A DNA stretch of 64,000 nucleotides from Phoebastria nigripes (taxonomy: Eukaryota > Chordata > Aves > Procellariiformes > Diomedeidae). The position numbers and the translations under genes are program-made. Shown here one piece after another: positions 14,796 through 27,600 of this stretch. Each line of letters starts with the position of its first letter. Position 1 is the stretch's first letter. Below the pieces are notes generated by a model that saw nothing but the letters and a program-made list of their open reading frames with translations, did no database searches and was not told the DNA's origin. The stretch spans positions 41,892 through 105,891 of the forward strand of contig JAYKAV010000410.1 of NCBI GenBank assembly GCA_035582835.1, given 5' to 3'.

Positions 14796-15044
14796 CCTCT
14801 AGGGAAAAAAGGGTACCCGATCTGGTAACTGCCTTTTCATCACCAGGAATGAAGTTATGAACATACAAAACTTCCTGGATTCATTTTCTTGTGTTAAGCT
14901 TCAAGAATGTGGGTTAGAATTGTTTATTATTTTAAACTGCTTTGTTAGACAGAGGTTTATGAAATGAAAGCCCTTGCTCCCCTTTCACTTTTGCTCTGTT
15001 TGAGCATTGTGAATTTTTATTTTATGATCATGTCGTCTTTAGGG

Positions 15045-15068
15045 AAAACAAACAAACAAACAAACAAA
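15045..15068. repeat. (AAAC)n microsatellite
   Basis: About six AAAC units followed by an A and C run. It could be a decayed retroposon tail, but nothing upstream supports that. Confidence 0.9.
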
Positions 15069-15480
15069 AAACCCCATACCAGGCTTGTACCTTGTTACTC
15101 GTACAAAGGTAATGAAGTATAATTACCTTCTGAGATATCGCTGGAATAATTTTCCTGATAGATTTAGCAGAAATATTTCTTGAGATTGGGTGTGTTAAAA
15201 GAGTATGTGTTTTACTCTTCTGTAGCTTTAGTGGTCATCCTTCAAACCTGTCTTTATTCTCCATGCTAATAAAAAAGAGTCTGGATTCCAGGAGAGACTA
15301 ACCAAAAAAAAAANCCCCAAACAACAAAACACCCTAGTGCTAAAGCAAACAGTCTGATCACTGGACACACTTTCTTTTGTTGGTTCATCTGAGACTGTCA
15401 TCTCCTTCACTGGAAATCTGAAACATGCAAGGGACCTGATACATTGCAGCTTACAACACTCCCCATGCTGCTTGTTATGC

Positions 15481-15509
15481 TTTTTTTAAAAAAAAAAAAA
15501 AAAAAAAAA
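15481..15509. repeat. T7-A22 homopolymer pair
   Basis: Seven T directly followed by 22 A. The A run is the longest homopolymer I noticed in the window and its length is likely unreliable in sequencing. Confidence 0.95.
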
Positions 15510-16397
15510 GCATTTGACCCAAATGTACAAAGATTGTACAGGATCACTGTTTGCTTCTGGGTGCTGTAGAAAGTATTTATATTATATTGCAAAGCATTGC
15601 ATGGTTTGGACATAAGCATGGGAGTGTTGGTTTTTTTGGCAACACCTAGATCTTTGAGGGACAGGGGTGGCTGTCATTCTTATGGCTGTTTGGAGTGGCA
15701 CTTCTACACTATGAGGTTTGCAGACTGTGGGCAATGAGGATGGGGCACGAACAAAGCTTGTCATCTTTATCAGCTTAGCCTGAGGAGGCAGAAACCTGCT
15801 ATTATATGGTTTGTATACTGGTTGAAACATGAGGAGGATCATATTTATATAGCACACCATTATGTAAAATTAACAGTAATATTTTTAGTTGTTTCAAAGG
15901 TGCTTTTACTTTTACTGTCTTTGACAGTCCTTTTTTTTTTTATTTCTATCTCCTCCTTAGATTTGCCCAACTGGTGTAAGAGAACTGCTTTAAGCAGATA
16001 TTAAGTAAAGGTCAGCAGCTACAGGGATCATCCAGAGGTGCATTAACCCCAAGGCTTACAGTCAAAAGTAAGTGAAACATCAAGATGAGGCTACTGCACA
16101 TGCAGGTTCCCCCCAATATTTCCACTTTTTTTGTCCAGTAATTTTATCAGGGCAGAACCAGAGTTCATTGGCCATTTGTCTGTGATTTCCAGCTAGCCAG
16201 CAAGATGACTAGCATCTGACTGGGATCTTAAAAAGCCATGAATTGGCCCATTTTAAGGGCACAGGTGCTATATACTTTGATTCCAGCATTTCCAGATAGT
16301 CTCAGAGCAACTCTAGATGTGCTGCCTGAATCCATGCAGCTTCATAGAAAANGCTGGATAAAACAAGAGATGTATTTCCAATCTATCTAGATAATAT

Positions 16398-16482
16398 TTT
16401 TTTTTATATATATACACACATACATACAATATTACTTAAAATTTGTATGTATACAAACTATTATATATATGCAATATAATGT
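16398..16482. repeat. TA/CA-rich microsatellite
   Basis: A T run, then tatatatatacacacatacatac and a further interrupted TA stretch. Confidence 0.85.
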
Positions 16483-17114
16483 ATCAGTTTGTGTATGTTT
16501 TTTCAAAATTCTGTTCATATCACTGTTATTTCTCAGTCTGGCAACTGTCAATATTTGTCCAAAATGTTATTTCATGAAATTTTTTTTTTTTTCAACACCG
16601 GGATTTCATCAAGAAAGAAATATCTAAGTATATTTAAAACACCTTTTTACAAGCTATGACACCCTTATTTTTCTGCCAAATGAGCTGTTCTCTGGCTGTT
16701 AACCTATTGGTGCTTTTTAAGCGTAGTGCAGAAATAGCATACAGTATACATCCAGGAAACAGCTACGCTCCACAGAGGTGAAGTAAATTTGCAAAAAAAA
16801 ATTAGGTTTTAGTCATGACGTCAGACACCAAGATTTTTAGCACTTGGCTCCTTTACCTACTGTTAGATTCCTGGAAATTGTTTATATGGAAACTGTATTT
16901 TGCTATGAGGTTTTATTGTCATTTTCAATAAGCATACAAAAACTGGTGGGGATATACTGGTATTGAGATATTTAATCTAGTCAGCATGTGTGAATTAAGG
17001 GAAGAGGAGACTTTTTTGAAGCCCTGGAGATGTCCTCACAGTTTAATTTCCTCTCCCTCTCTAACTATCCATATGCTTTTTCAAACATCCTTAATTTTGG
17101 TATTATAATGTATA

Positions 17115-17715
17115 TTCCAGGATACCAGGAGCAGCTCTATGGGTCCATCTCACCAGACCTTTACCCGCTGTCACCTCAGTAAAGTCTTTCATTCTCCTCT
17201 TCTGCCAAGCATGGATGGTGGTGGAGATGAATGGCATGGTGCACATACTGGCACCAAAACTTCCAGAAGAGGAAGTGTCATGTCCCAACCTGCTGGGATC
17301 CCCACCAGGTAAAAGCATTAGAGCTGCCTCTCAGGTAACGGGTCAGGGAAAGAGACAGTTGAGACACAAATTAGGTGCAGGGCTCAAAAGGGGTTGCCAA
17401 AGGAAAGTAAGGGCTGTTACTGAATTACCATCTGACCAGTCCTTGACCTGGGGCTACTAGTGTCCCATGGCATTATTTTCAGCTTAGGGTCAGGCAGGGA
17501 CAGCTGCTGCAATGGAGACAGTGGATTTCATCCCCACTAGAGGAACTTTATAACCCTCTGACCGTTTCTGAGTTTTATTTTTCTTCCTGAATGAAGTAAG
17601 GATTGTGCACGTGCTTGCAGCAAGCCCATCGCTGCAACACACCAGAAAGGGAAATAAACTGCACCTTCCCATTAGCCCTTGGCAGGGGAGATCATTACCA
17701 GTTAAAAAGCAGTTG
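17115..17715. repeat. unrecognised dispersed repeat, copy 1
   Basis: It shares long diverged identity with 41725-42380 in the same order and orientation. Matching blocks include accaaaac followed by cagaagagg/cagaagaag, a ctgctggg(at/ct)(t)ccccaccag block, gagacag/gagagctgagacataaa, gtgcagggctc/ggcacagggctc, tgtcccat(gg/ga), and aaccctctgac. Within the copy two sub-blocks resemble each other (cacc-aga-ctttaccc and cccactagaggaactttata). Orientation and class are unknown. Edges are by eye. Confidence 0.7.
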
Positions 17716-18362
17716 AGCCACCACTGCAGGATACTATTGCCTGTTTGAATGAACAAATAACAACGTTTCATTTTAATTAGTATTAAAGATGTCATGAACC
17801 CTACACGTCTATTTCTAATTTGAGCTGGTGTCAGCCAATGCAGTAAATATTGAGATTAATCTCAACTGTGCATTTTAAGGTTTATGTGCAAAGGTAAAAG
17901 ACCTGTGGAGAGGGTAGAAGTGAAAAAGAAATGTGAGCTATTGATCACAAAAAGCAACTTAGGCAGTTATATTAATTCAGATAACACAGTGTATCACCAT
18001 CTTGAATTTGCATTTGTAGGTTTTGCAGCTTTTCCCAGCCTTAGATTAGAATTTCAAAAATTTAAAGGCATTCATTGACATGATGTCATTTTAGACCTCT
18101 AGCGTCACAGATTCCTGATGTCATCTATTACGGGTACCTCTTCAGAGATTTTTTTTTTTTGATGCACTTGTTTATTGCTACTGTAAAAAAGCCACCTTTA
18201 TTAGTGTGTCTTCATAGCTCAACCTTGCAACTGGGCTAAGGATAAACATTACACCTTAAAGAGCCAGACACTGCAGTTGCCATTTCAGAGTTTGCAGCNT
18301 AAACATTTTTTTCAGAGAGGAAAGGAGAGAATTTGGGCTTTTGATTAGGGGGGNAAAAAAAA

Positions 18363-18408
18363 GTGTGTGTGTATGTGTATATGTATGCATGTATGTATAT
18401 GTATATAT
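18363..18408. repeat. GT/AT microsatellite
   Basis: gtgtgtgt passing into gtatgt and gtatat units, interrupted. Confidence 0.9.
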
Positions 18409-21190
18409 TCCGGTTTGATTTTAAGCAAGTAGTTTACATAAAAAAAAAAATCATGGAGGGGAGGAAATATTGTTAAAATTATTTCAGAAAAAGTGATGTT
18501 TCTATGTTATTCTACTAGTAGGCTTTTGCTCATGAAGCCATTGCTGTCAACTTCTATACAAATATTCTAATTCTAAGGTTCATTTTGTGAAGAAGTATCT
18601 CATTCTCACTAACATTTTGTGAAAAGGATTTTTCTGTTTATTTGAATGAAAAATGCTGCATAACGCACTCCAATTAGTAATCTAAAATAAGTACAGTGAT
18701 ACATTTTAGTTTGCTGAATATCTTGTTGCAAACCAAATTTTAGTGATAACACACATGCCTGTATTACTTTGCTTAGGTTTAAAAATGTAGGTTTATTTAC
18801 AGTAGAGAAAATACTTTGTTTGCTTCTTGTGTAATGTACCAGCACAACCTGAAAAGATTTGCTTCCAGTAACTAAAAGATAAAAATCTATTAGACAGAGA
18901 AACACACTGATGAAGACATGATCATATAAAAGAATTAAAGGCTGTCAATAAGGTTGTAAATTGCTGTTTTTAAGTTGCCCTAATGTTTGCTATGATAACA
19001 ACAATAATAATAATCAGGAATAACAGAAACTTTAAAAATAATTTAAGTCCAGTTTTAAATCTGAAATTGACTTTTAAAGATCAACTTTTAATTTTAAATC
19101 TTTTTTTTTTCTGAGCAGAAAGCTTTGCTGATATGTGCTGATAACAAGCATCATGAAGAGCCTGCTTCATGTCACTAGCAAAAATTAACACTAGGAAATG
19201 ATTTAGGATACTAGGATGCTAGGAAATGATCTAACATAAAATTTCTGTTCAAGATATTCAGAAATTTTAAAATTAATTTTTTGTTAAACAGAAATTTTGG
19301 CCAATTTTACAATCTTTATTCCTGCAGATAAATTGTATTTATGTGGGCTTGATTCTGCAAATATTCTTGTAAGTTTAATACCTGTGAAAGACCAGAATAA
19401 AACAGGACTGCTTACACAAGAAAACTCCTATACTGCCAGTCTTAACAATCATGTGCCAACATGATTGTTAGCACAACAAAAAAGAGCATGAAGATCTCTA
19501 AAATTAATTTAGAGTTCTTTTCATTTACTTTCTAGTTATTAAACTACAAGGTGTAGTTGCTGTCAATCTTTCCCTGCAACTATCAGATGCAGAAACTGGA
19601 ATTAAAAGAACCCCCAAACCCACAATATATTCTCTATATTCCAAGATGTTCAGGAGCTGCTAATAATTTAGTACTGAGGAAGGTGGAGACCCTCAAAATT
19701 GTTCAAGTTACTCTTTGCAATATCAACTACCATTCATGGGTGCTCAGGAAGGTCCTGTTGTGGCAAGACTGACTTCTTGTTTCTCTGGGAGAGAGAAGAG
19801 GAGGGAGCAGCTCATTTTAAACAGCAAATTACAAAAGCAAAAGCAGAAGTCAGTGATGAAATTGTAAAGAAAAGGAAGTACTTAGAAAAAAACCAGACAA
19901 GCCACTAGGCAGCATTCACTTCCATGCCATTTTGTTTTTTATGCATTAAAGCAGTTATCCTAGCAAGTGCTGCATCATTTGGTATGCAGAGCATTTGAAG
20001 ATGCAAAGATAATTAAGGAAAGGGGACAAAAAACACACCACACAGACTTATCAACACATTGTACATAGCTTTGCTTTTTTTTTTTTCCCTTTTTAAACAG
20101 TGTTTAAGAAAAATATGCTGTGTTACCATAACAAACTAAAATACTCTCTCAACCTCTTAAGAGTTTAGTTTTTGTTTTCACTTCTTTTGGTTCCAGGTAG
20201 GTTTTACTTGTTCTTGTTCTACTTTATAGAACCTTTTCTCAACATTAATGGCTTCAGAAGGAGAAATAAGGGAGAATTACGAATACAAAAGAGAGCAGAC
20301 AGTTGTGCATGTTGTCACTTTCTCTTGTACCACTCATAGGTGGATAAGGGTACAGAAGAAATAGGGCATAATGTTTTATAGAATACAGTCAGACAGGAAT
20401 TCCAGCCGGCATTCACTAAAGCAAAGGGAACATTTTCCTCATGTAAAATCATTGTTTAAATCCCAACCATACATAGTTATGGAATAATGGGATCACTTAT
20501 TTTCCACTACTTCAGTAAGATACTGCAGCAAGCTAATGATTTTACAAGACAGACGGTTTAAAGCATTGATTTGCTGTGAATTGCTCAATCCATAACTAAT
20601 GAGCAGCTCTACGGGTTTTCAGTAAATCAATCCCATTAGAATTTACAGTTTGCATAAGATCATATCACTCAATCTGTGGACACAGAACAATTTTTTTTTG
20701 TAACCTTCAGCAGCCCCTTGTTGTTGCTGGTTTTTTAAACTCTCTTAAGTTTCTATGGGTGGGTTGGATAAAATCCCTGTCTTGAGGGTTCTGACAGCAT
20801 GCCTGAAAAATACACTGTCCACTTCTACATAGGCACACATGCATCCCGTGTCAAGTCCTAGATATTCCCTTGTAGAAGACAGTTAACATCCAAGAAGGCA
20901 GGATAAGACAACAAATGGAATTCAGTCTCTGTCACCCGTAGCACTAAAACTCTGCCCCAGTTTGAAGGTGGATTATATTTTACACCTGTAAGAGTGTTAA
21001 GTCAAATGGCAATTGTTATTTGGACCCACACAAGTAATTCTTCATAACAAGCTGAAATCTCTCCTGTATGAAAAAAATAGCAAAGGCAAAAACCTCTATG
21101 GATTGAGAGACAGGACTTTTGTCACATATCCGCGGTATAGAAACAGGAAATTGAGAACTATGCTTGCTAACAGATCAAGTTCTAGATTAC

Positions 21191-21196
21191 TTTATT
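21191..21196 (-). promoter_or_regulatory. candidate poly(A) signal AATAAA downstream of CLSTN2 stop
   Basis: The nearest minus-strand AATAAA I noticed lies 207 nt past the stop codon. No clear GU-rich element follows it. I believe mammalian CLSTN2 has a long 3' UTR, so this may be an unused or proximal site, and the true 3' end could lie kilobases further down. Confidence 0.3.
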
Positions 21197-21402
21197 ACTG
21201 GTGATGTCAGTATGTTTGTACCATGTTTTCTCTGGGCTTTGTAAGAAAAAGGTCAGTTCTATCATTATCAATTACTACAACAAGATCATTTCAGGCAAAA
21301 CAGTTATAGGCAAGCAGAAGTTCAAATCCTGTCAATGAATTCATAGACTCTGAAAAAACATTGTATTGGTTGTTACAAAAGAGCAATGTGGCTGGAGGGC
21401 TG

Positions 21403-21630
21403 TTAGTACGGGAGTGTTGAATCATCCCACTCCAACTGCTCTTGCCTGGTTGCATTCTGTTTGTCCCCCTTTTGGACAATCACTTCCTCTTCTTCCTCCT
21501 CCTCCTCCTCCTCTTCCTCCTCCTCCTCCTCTTCACTTTCATCTGATTCAGCACTGGTTGTGTCTTCCTCTTCATCTTCTATGTCTTCTTCCTCACTTCC
21601 CTCTTCTGTCTGGTGAGGCTTTTCATATTT
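21403..21630 (-). CDS. CLSTN2: CLSTN2 last coding exon: acidic tail, second kinesin-binding motif, stop
   Basis: 75 codons plus TAA. It starts [16 protein letters not shown] right after NPME of the previous exon, runs through an acidic region [10 protein letters not shown], then 17 consecutive Glu codons (residues 476-492 of this part) and ends [25 protein letters not shown] is the second W-acidic kinesin-light-chain motif, and the LPY terminus is as in CLSTN2. Acceptor is atgtactgtag. The Glu run is GAG/GAA only and appears on the plus strand as a CTC/TTC tract, which also produces a spurious proline/leucine-rich frame on that strand. Confidence 0.95.
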   Translation of the reverse strand, partial: KYEKPHQTEEGSEEEDIEDEEEDTTSAESDESEEEEEEEEEEEEEEEEEVIVQKGDKQNATRQEQLEWDDSTLPY

Positions 21631-24600
21631 CTACAGTACATTTAAAGAAATGAAAGAGAGACAGTAGAAGAAAAGTGCCTTCTTGCTAGCCAGTGGCTGT
21701 GAGAATGTGAGCATTTATTCCACATTTAGAAATGCTAACATGCTGGGAAAATCTGCTTTCCATCATTATGTGACTATTAGGCATAAAATATGATACAATT
21801 CAGTAGCAAATATTCAGAAACTACTGTAACAAGAATGGAATGTCAATAAGCAATATCTTTGTTAGTCAAGCTGCCAAAATTTAACCCTTCAATGTCAGTT
21901 TCTTTAAACTGCTGATCATTTCCCCTCCTTTTAGTGTATTATTACTTACATTAAGAAGTTAAAAACAAAGTAACTATATCATCTTGGGTACCTAGGGTGC
22001 AAATATGGATGGAGAGGAAGTGGTGTTGTACTCAAGAATTCTTCACCATCCTATTTAGTAATTATATATGACAACAAATATTAAGTGCTCAGTTATATGT
22101 TATCATGGTGTGTGGAGCTGAAAACTGAGATGGGGTCCTCAGCGTATGTACATACAACTGTTCTGCCAAGCCTAAACAAGTGTATGCTGAAAGAGGCTTA
22201 AAACTCACTGCTGAGTAAGCTACCAGCCCAGGCAGTAATTCCTGGGTAGTATCATGATATAATACTATGCCTCAGCTATGTACCTCCATGGGGTTGATGG
22301 TAATAGTCAGAGCAGAATCATCCCAATCCATTTCATTCTCTTTACTTCCTTCGTTGTCTGCAGAGCTGTGCTGATGAGCTGTCCGAATTCGATAGACCCC
22401 CAAAGTTATGATGAAAATGAGTATGCTCACACAGATTATGATAACGATAGTAGCCACACTTGGAACAACTGGAACAAAAGGTGGAAAAGGGAATGGGCTC
22501 ATATTTGTGGAACAAATTGCCTACAAAACACTAAATACATTGTCTATTTTTTCCCCTCAGCACCTCTTCCTTTGGATTGAAAATCAGCACAGCCATCTGC
22601 CATGTGCCTGGGACTACAGAAAGTGTTGACAAGTGCCCACCTACTAAGGCAGAGCATACACGAATGGTGTTTACAGATATCTTGTAATGAGTATTATAAA
22701 TCATAACTAAAAAGTGAGTATGCCTACCATTTGCTCTTTAAGCCACTTTATTACAGAAGACAGTAGTCAATCAGTGCAGAATCAATTAGTTTCAAAACAA
22801 GTGTTTTTGCAATAAGGTTCGGTTATCTTACCTGCATGTGGTCCCCTTCTGATTACAGCGGAGGCATTAACCTCACTTGTGAGAAAAAGTATATCTCAAA
22901 GCTTATATTTTTAAAGGTTGCAAACACTTGTACTGTGATTTAAAGCTCAGTCTCCAAGAAATAAAACAACACATTGCCACTCTATTTGATTGTTACAACC
23001 TTCCTGGGAGACTCTTGATGATTCAAGACATTTTTCCTCACTGTTCTGTTGTACTCTGAGAAGCCTCTGTCTCCACCTAGTCACAGGAAGAAATCTCTCT
23101 GAACTACTCTTATATTACCAGCTCCATAATTAGGTTAGTGGAGAAGTGCTACCTGGGTACCGCAGTTCCAGGAGCTATAGTAGTTCTGTACCCCATTTTA
23201 TCGCCTTGCCCTGCCTGTAAGAATGGAACTCTGAACTCAGAACAATATTAAAGTAAAGAAGAAAGAACTAGTTTGCAATAGTTCATTTTTTAAAAATTCA
23301 GTTTCATTATAGTAAAATGTCTGTACAAGTGTACAGAAAAATACAGTAATTTTCTAAGCATAACTGTATATAACTACTTATAACTACCTACACTTTACAT
23401 GAGCTTTACTTCTTTACACATGTATCATTCAGCTAAAAGGATTTCAGAATTCAGCATTTAAACAGATATCTTTGCCCTGAGTTTAACTTCATTGAAAAGA
23501 CTTCAGATTTGGGTATATATTTTAACTCATATAATCTAAAAATTCAATTTAAATTCTGTATTTAATATATACTAATGCCCCCTGCACATGGCTAGGTGGA
23601 CCTATCTTCTCTCCAGAGAACTCTGGACTGAGGCCTGGACAGCAGCTAACAGAAGCACTGCAGCAATTATATATTTAAAAAATAGTACAAACATTTTTTC
23701 CTTTTGCTTAGAAAGGGGTAGGCAGAAATTAATATGCCATAGAAATACAGATGTACAAAGACAATATGAGCATAAATATTATCCTTCATACCATTCAATA
23801 CTAGAAACAAGACATTTTCTTAACTATGTGAGTCAGAGTACATAACCTTTAATGAAGAATTTAAAAAAGGATACCAGTTTTTAATTACAAAGTACCTCCT
23901 CGGAAAGAAAGAAGAGAATTCAATGTTCCCTTCATTCATACCTGTGCAATGAACTCTGTGAGGTTTCACAAGCTGTAACTATGGACTTCAGGGCTTTATT
24001 TGTTGGCCAGGCTGAATCACAAGGGAAATACCGACATACCAGAATCGTTATGAGCAGTCTCTGTAAAGTCATCACATACCTGAGTTGTGAATAGCACTTG
24101 TGCTTCCCTCTGGGTGGTGGACAGATTGGAGAAACTGTGGTTGTACTATCATATGATTTACATGGTCCATGAAGTTGGAGTTGGAGCTGTGTAGAATATT
24201 AACCTGGCACAAGAGAAAAATAAGAGATCAGATACTAAAAAGTGCTCTATATTCCAAGCCTGCTGGCTCCATACATTACATTGAACTATGAAGTTCACCA
24301 GCAGATAGGAATATTATTATATAGATCTTAAAAGCCACGATCACTTTTTTATGCCAGTGAAAAATACACAGGGTAATATATTTTTCATTTCTAGCAATAA
24401 AAATGCATTCTAACATTTCTAGCTGTAGACTATGAAGTGGTACAGAAAAGGATTTTTTTGATTTACCTGTCTGGATAAGTAGTGACTTTTTTTTCTCTAT
24501 ACTAATCAGCTTTTAGGTGTTCCCTGAAAGTTAGTGGGAGATTTGTCACTCTGAACACTGACAGAGAATGTATCAAACTTGTTGAGTTTAAAACCAAAAT

Positions 24601-27600
24601 GGTAAGAAGGAATTAAAAAAGGTTTCCGTTTTTCCTGCATCGCTACTTTCAGAGTGACTTTCTTTGAAGATACTATATCAGTTCTCTGTCCTACCTATAG
24701 TTATGTTACAAGCAAAAACCCTGAAGTCATTATAAGGGCTGCAGAATGCTAAGGTGAAAAGAATTTTCAATACAACATAAACATGTGAAAACTTTCAGCA
24801 CCAATTATTAAGTTTTGAGCCTATTGCTAAGAAGGTCTTGCCCTTTCCTGTAGTTACTTGGTACCTGGATTTCTAGGCTGGATAAGTTGGTTCTTCAGAA
24901 TAGGTCCACATTTCCTGCTGAGGTACATTAGCAGTACTTCTCAGTCCCTGAGCCACTGTGCTGCCCTGGACTTAGTACCAGCACACATAAGCTCAAGAGA
25001 GCTATCTAAATATTCCTGTGGTAACTGACCATGTCTGGGTAGTGGATCCAAGCGAATACGACAGATGAAGTCCGTCCTATGNGTTCGTTACCTGTATACT
25101 GACTTTCCTCCTCAAAGAAATCTGAAATCATGTAAATTACCAGGAATGATCTCCATCTGATGAAGAACAAGTTATAAAACTTATTGTAAGGGGGTAGTGC
25201 TTGGAGAAACTGAAAAGGTGAATGCTGCAGGAAAGAAAAGCATGTCAGGTTAAGTTAAAAAATAACTAATCTAAGGAAAACAATANGGTTGTAATGATTT
25301 ACTTTTGAGCAGGTGTATAAATCTTCAAAAAGACCTGTAGGAGATTTTACATCATGGAAAAACAATGATGATGACCTTAGCCTCCATTCTGTTTGAACAG
25401 GAGTAATTCTCTGTGTTAGTAGATTTCAAGAGAAGGGTCATCTCCTTACATATGCAGCAGAATAGAGACCCCCACATTGAGGAATGCCCACAGGAGAAGT
25501 CAACTTCCTATTTGAATGGAACTTAGAATTTTTCCTCTATTTGATTATAGTTACCAGAATGTGTCAATCATTTTACTTATTTTAAAGAAAACTCGATGTC
25601 GCTGAAGATAAGGCTAGTGCTTAGCCTCAGTGCTGGAAAAGAAAACTTGACTAAATGATTGCTTACCTCCAAGTTAAATTCATTGCTAGTGTAACGTCCA
25701 TTTAGCTCTGAGCACTTGACTCTGAACTTTCTGTCAAAGGTGGCAGAAGTGTACCAGTTACGATATCGAATCTGCCGAAGAACCTGTTCATAGTTGTGCA
25801 TGCTGTCCACACCTGAAATGGTGGTAGAGCAGTAATAATCTCAAGGAGATGCTATGTAACAAATGCTCTGTGCAGTACAGGAGAAATCAAATGTTCACAG
25901 AAAATACAAAATTTGGCAGAATGATCTGAAAATGGCAGTGCATCAAATATTCCCTGACAGAGCCTCTGGCTGATACTAAATCATGTGAGAATAGTTTTTG
26001 GAAATGAATGTAGGTCCATAATGGAGAGGAACAAATACAACAGCAAAGATTTAGAATAAATTATTTAGTAATTGAAAAAAATGGCCAATGAGTTACCAGC
26101 ACCATGCAGGAACACTGAGGAATCCCGTCATTCCCATGTTCCACAAGAATCCCCACATTTAAAGAAAGCAATGTTGTTATTTTCCTTATTTGGGGAGTAG
26201 CAGGAGGTATGCTGAGATCAAGATAAAGCTGTGCTGTATTCCAAAGGATAAACACAGCACACCCAGAGATCAAGGAGTGACAGAGAGACAGTCTCTCCTG
26301 GAATATTTTACAGCTAGTACATCACAGATTTCTGTCTAATTTCTTTCAAATTACTCTGTTCATTCCAATAATGTAATTGTTGGTGGGAAGAAATAAGAGA
26401 AAGCAAAGTCCATGAACATACCATAGACTGAATATCCTGCTGTGGAATTTGTGGCATCTAGATGTTTTCCTTGAAGCTCCACATGATCTAGTTCTAAACA
26501 CTCTTGTTCAGGATCTAGTTCTGCGCCAATGACCAAAATATCACAGAAATCCAAGTTGTGGAGCATTTCCTCTAATACCACTGGCTTATTGGCTGTGAAC
26601 ACATGGCATATACCATGAAAAAAAGAAGGAAGAAACTAAGATAAATGATCACAGAACAGCTCAGTCATTTGATGTGCTTTGCATCAGGGCTTTCAATTTT
26701 TGCAAAGATGGCTGAATTGTTTTTTGCCGATATTAAATACAGCATACTTGAAGCAAATCAAAAGAGAAGTGTCTTGCCTGTTCAGGTGCTATGATGATGA
26801 AGGCCTACAAATACCTAGTGAGATAGATACAAAATATATTGCTCTATAATAAAAGGCAGTCAAGAACAGTATTGGCAGCAGAAAACTGAAGTTTGATCCT
26901 GGAAATAAATTCATATGAACAATTCTGGTTTTCAATACTGTATCGATACCAGGTTGGTATCACACATTCATTCTTTTCTCAAGGAAAACCAAACTGGAAA
27001 AATACATGTCAAATATATCTATGCTTGGCTGAGTCCCTCAGCTACTCTATGGCCCATAAAGCATTTGCATTACAAAGAACATGGCCATCTATCCAAGAAC
27101 ATGGTATTATCATAAATGGCAAGATCCTGTGTTGTGTGACTTGGAGAAATTGAGTTGTAAACTGACTATCCTTCAGTACATACAATTAAAAAAAAAAATT
27201 CTGTTGCTGGAAAAAGAGTAGCATATTGATTTAATATTTTAATTCTCTGGTCAACTTAGCACAGAGTGTCTGGCAAGACTGCTTAACCAGCTCCCTGAGG
27301 GGACCGTCGACACAGACTGCAATCTTCAAACTTAGTGCCCATTTTGCAAATTTCATTTTAGAGGGTGCATGGGGAAGGAAGGTACAGAAAGAACAGTCTT
27401 ATGTCCTAGATTCCCCACTCCTGGTACAGTGAATTTGGGTATCTGAACTCTAGGTACAGGTCCATCTTCTCCAAAAATGCAGACCCAACTCAAATTTGTA
27501 GGATAAGCAAATCCAAATATTGCTAAGGTTGATGCGTTGGACTATTTCATGGGAAGCTATGAGAGACAGGCAAGAGCTGGGCTGCAGAGCAAGGGAAAAG

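Larger units (their letters stand above)
1..21402. other. 3' flank of CLSTN2: possible 3' UTR then intergenic DNA
   Basis: No exon-like run of conserved protein sequence is recognisable on either strand. Open frames here are 60-158 codons, unrelated to any family I know, and several sit inside repeats. The part nearest 21402 should be CLSTN2 3' UTR of unknown length. Repeats that can be named are listed separately; the rest is unremarkable AT-rich DNA with scattered single Ns. Confidence 0.6.

Noticed and set aside
21366..21653. Plus-strand 95-codon proline/leucine-rich frame.
   Set aside because: It is the antisense of the CLSTN2 glutamate tract and adjoining tail codons.
22469..22520. Extension of the transmembrane exon upstream to the acceptor-like tgttttgtag, adding [15 protein letters not shown].
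   Set aside because: The frame is open, but the previous exon ends in phase 1 and would not join in frame at 22520. The acceptor at 22469-22470 follows a strong pyrimidine tract and gives the conserved V-V-P-S-V-A text.
22278..22629. Plus-strand frames opposite the transmembrane exon.
   Set aside because: Shadows of the conserved minus-strand exon; no family resemblance.
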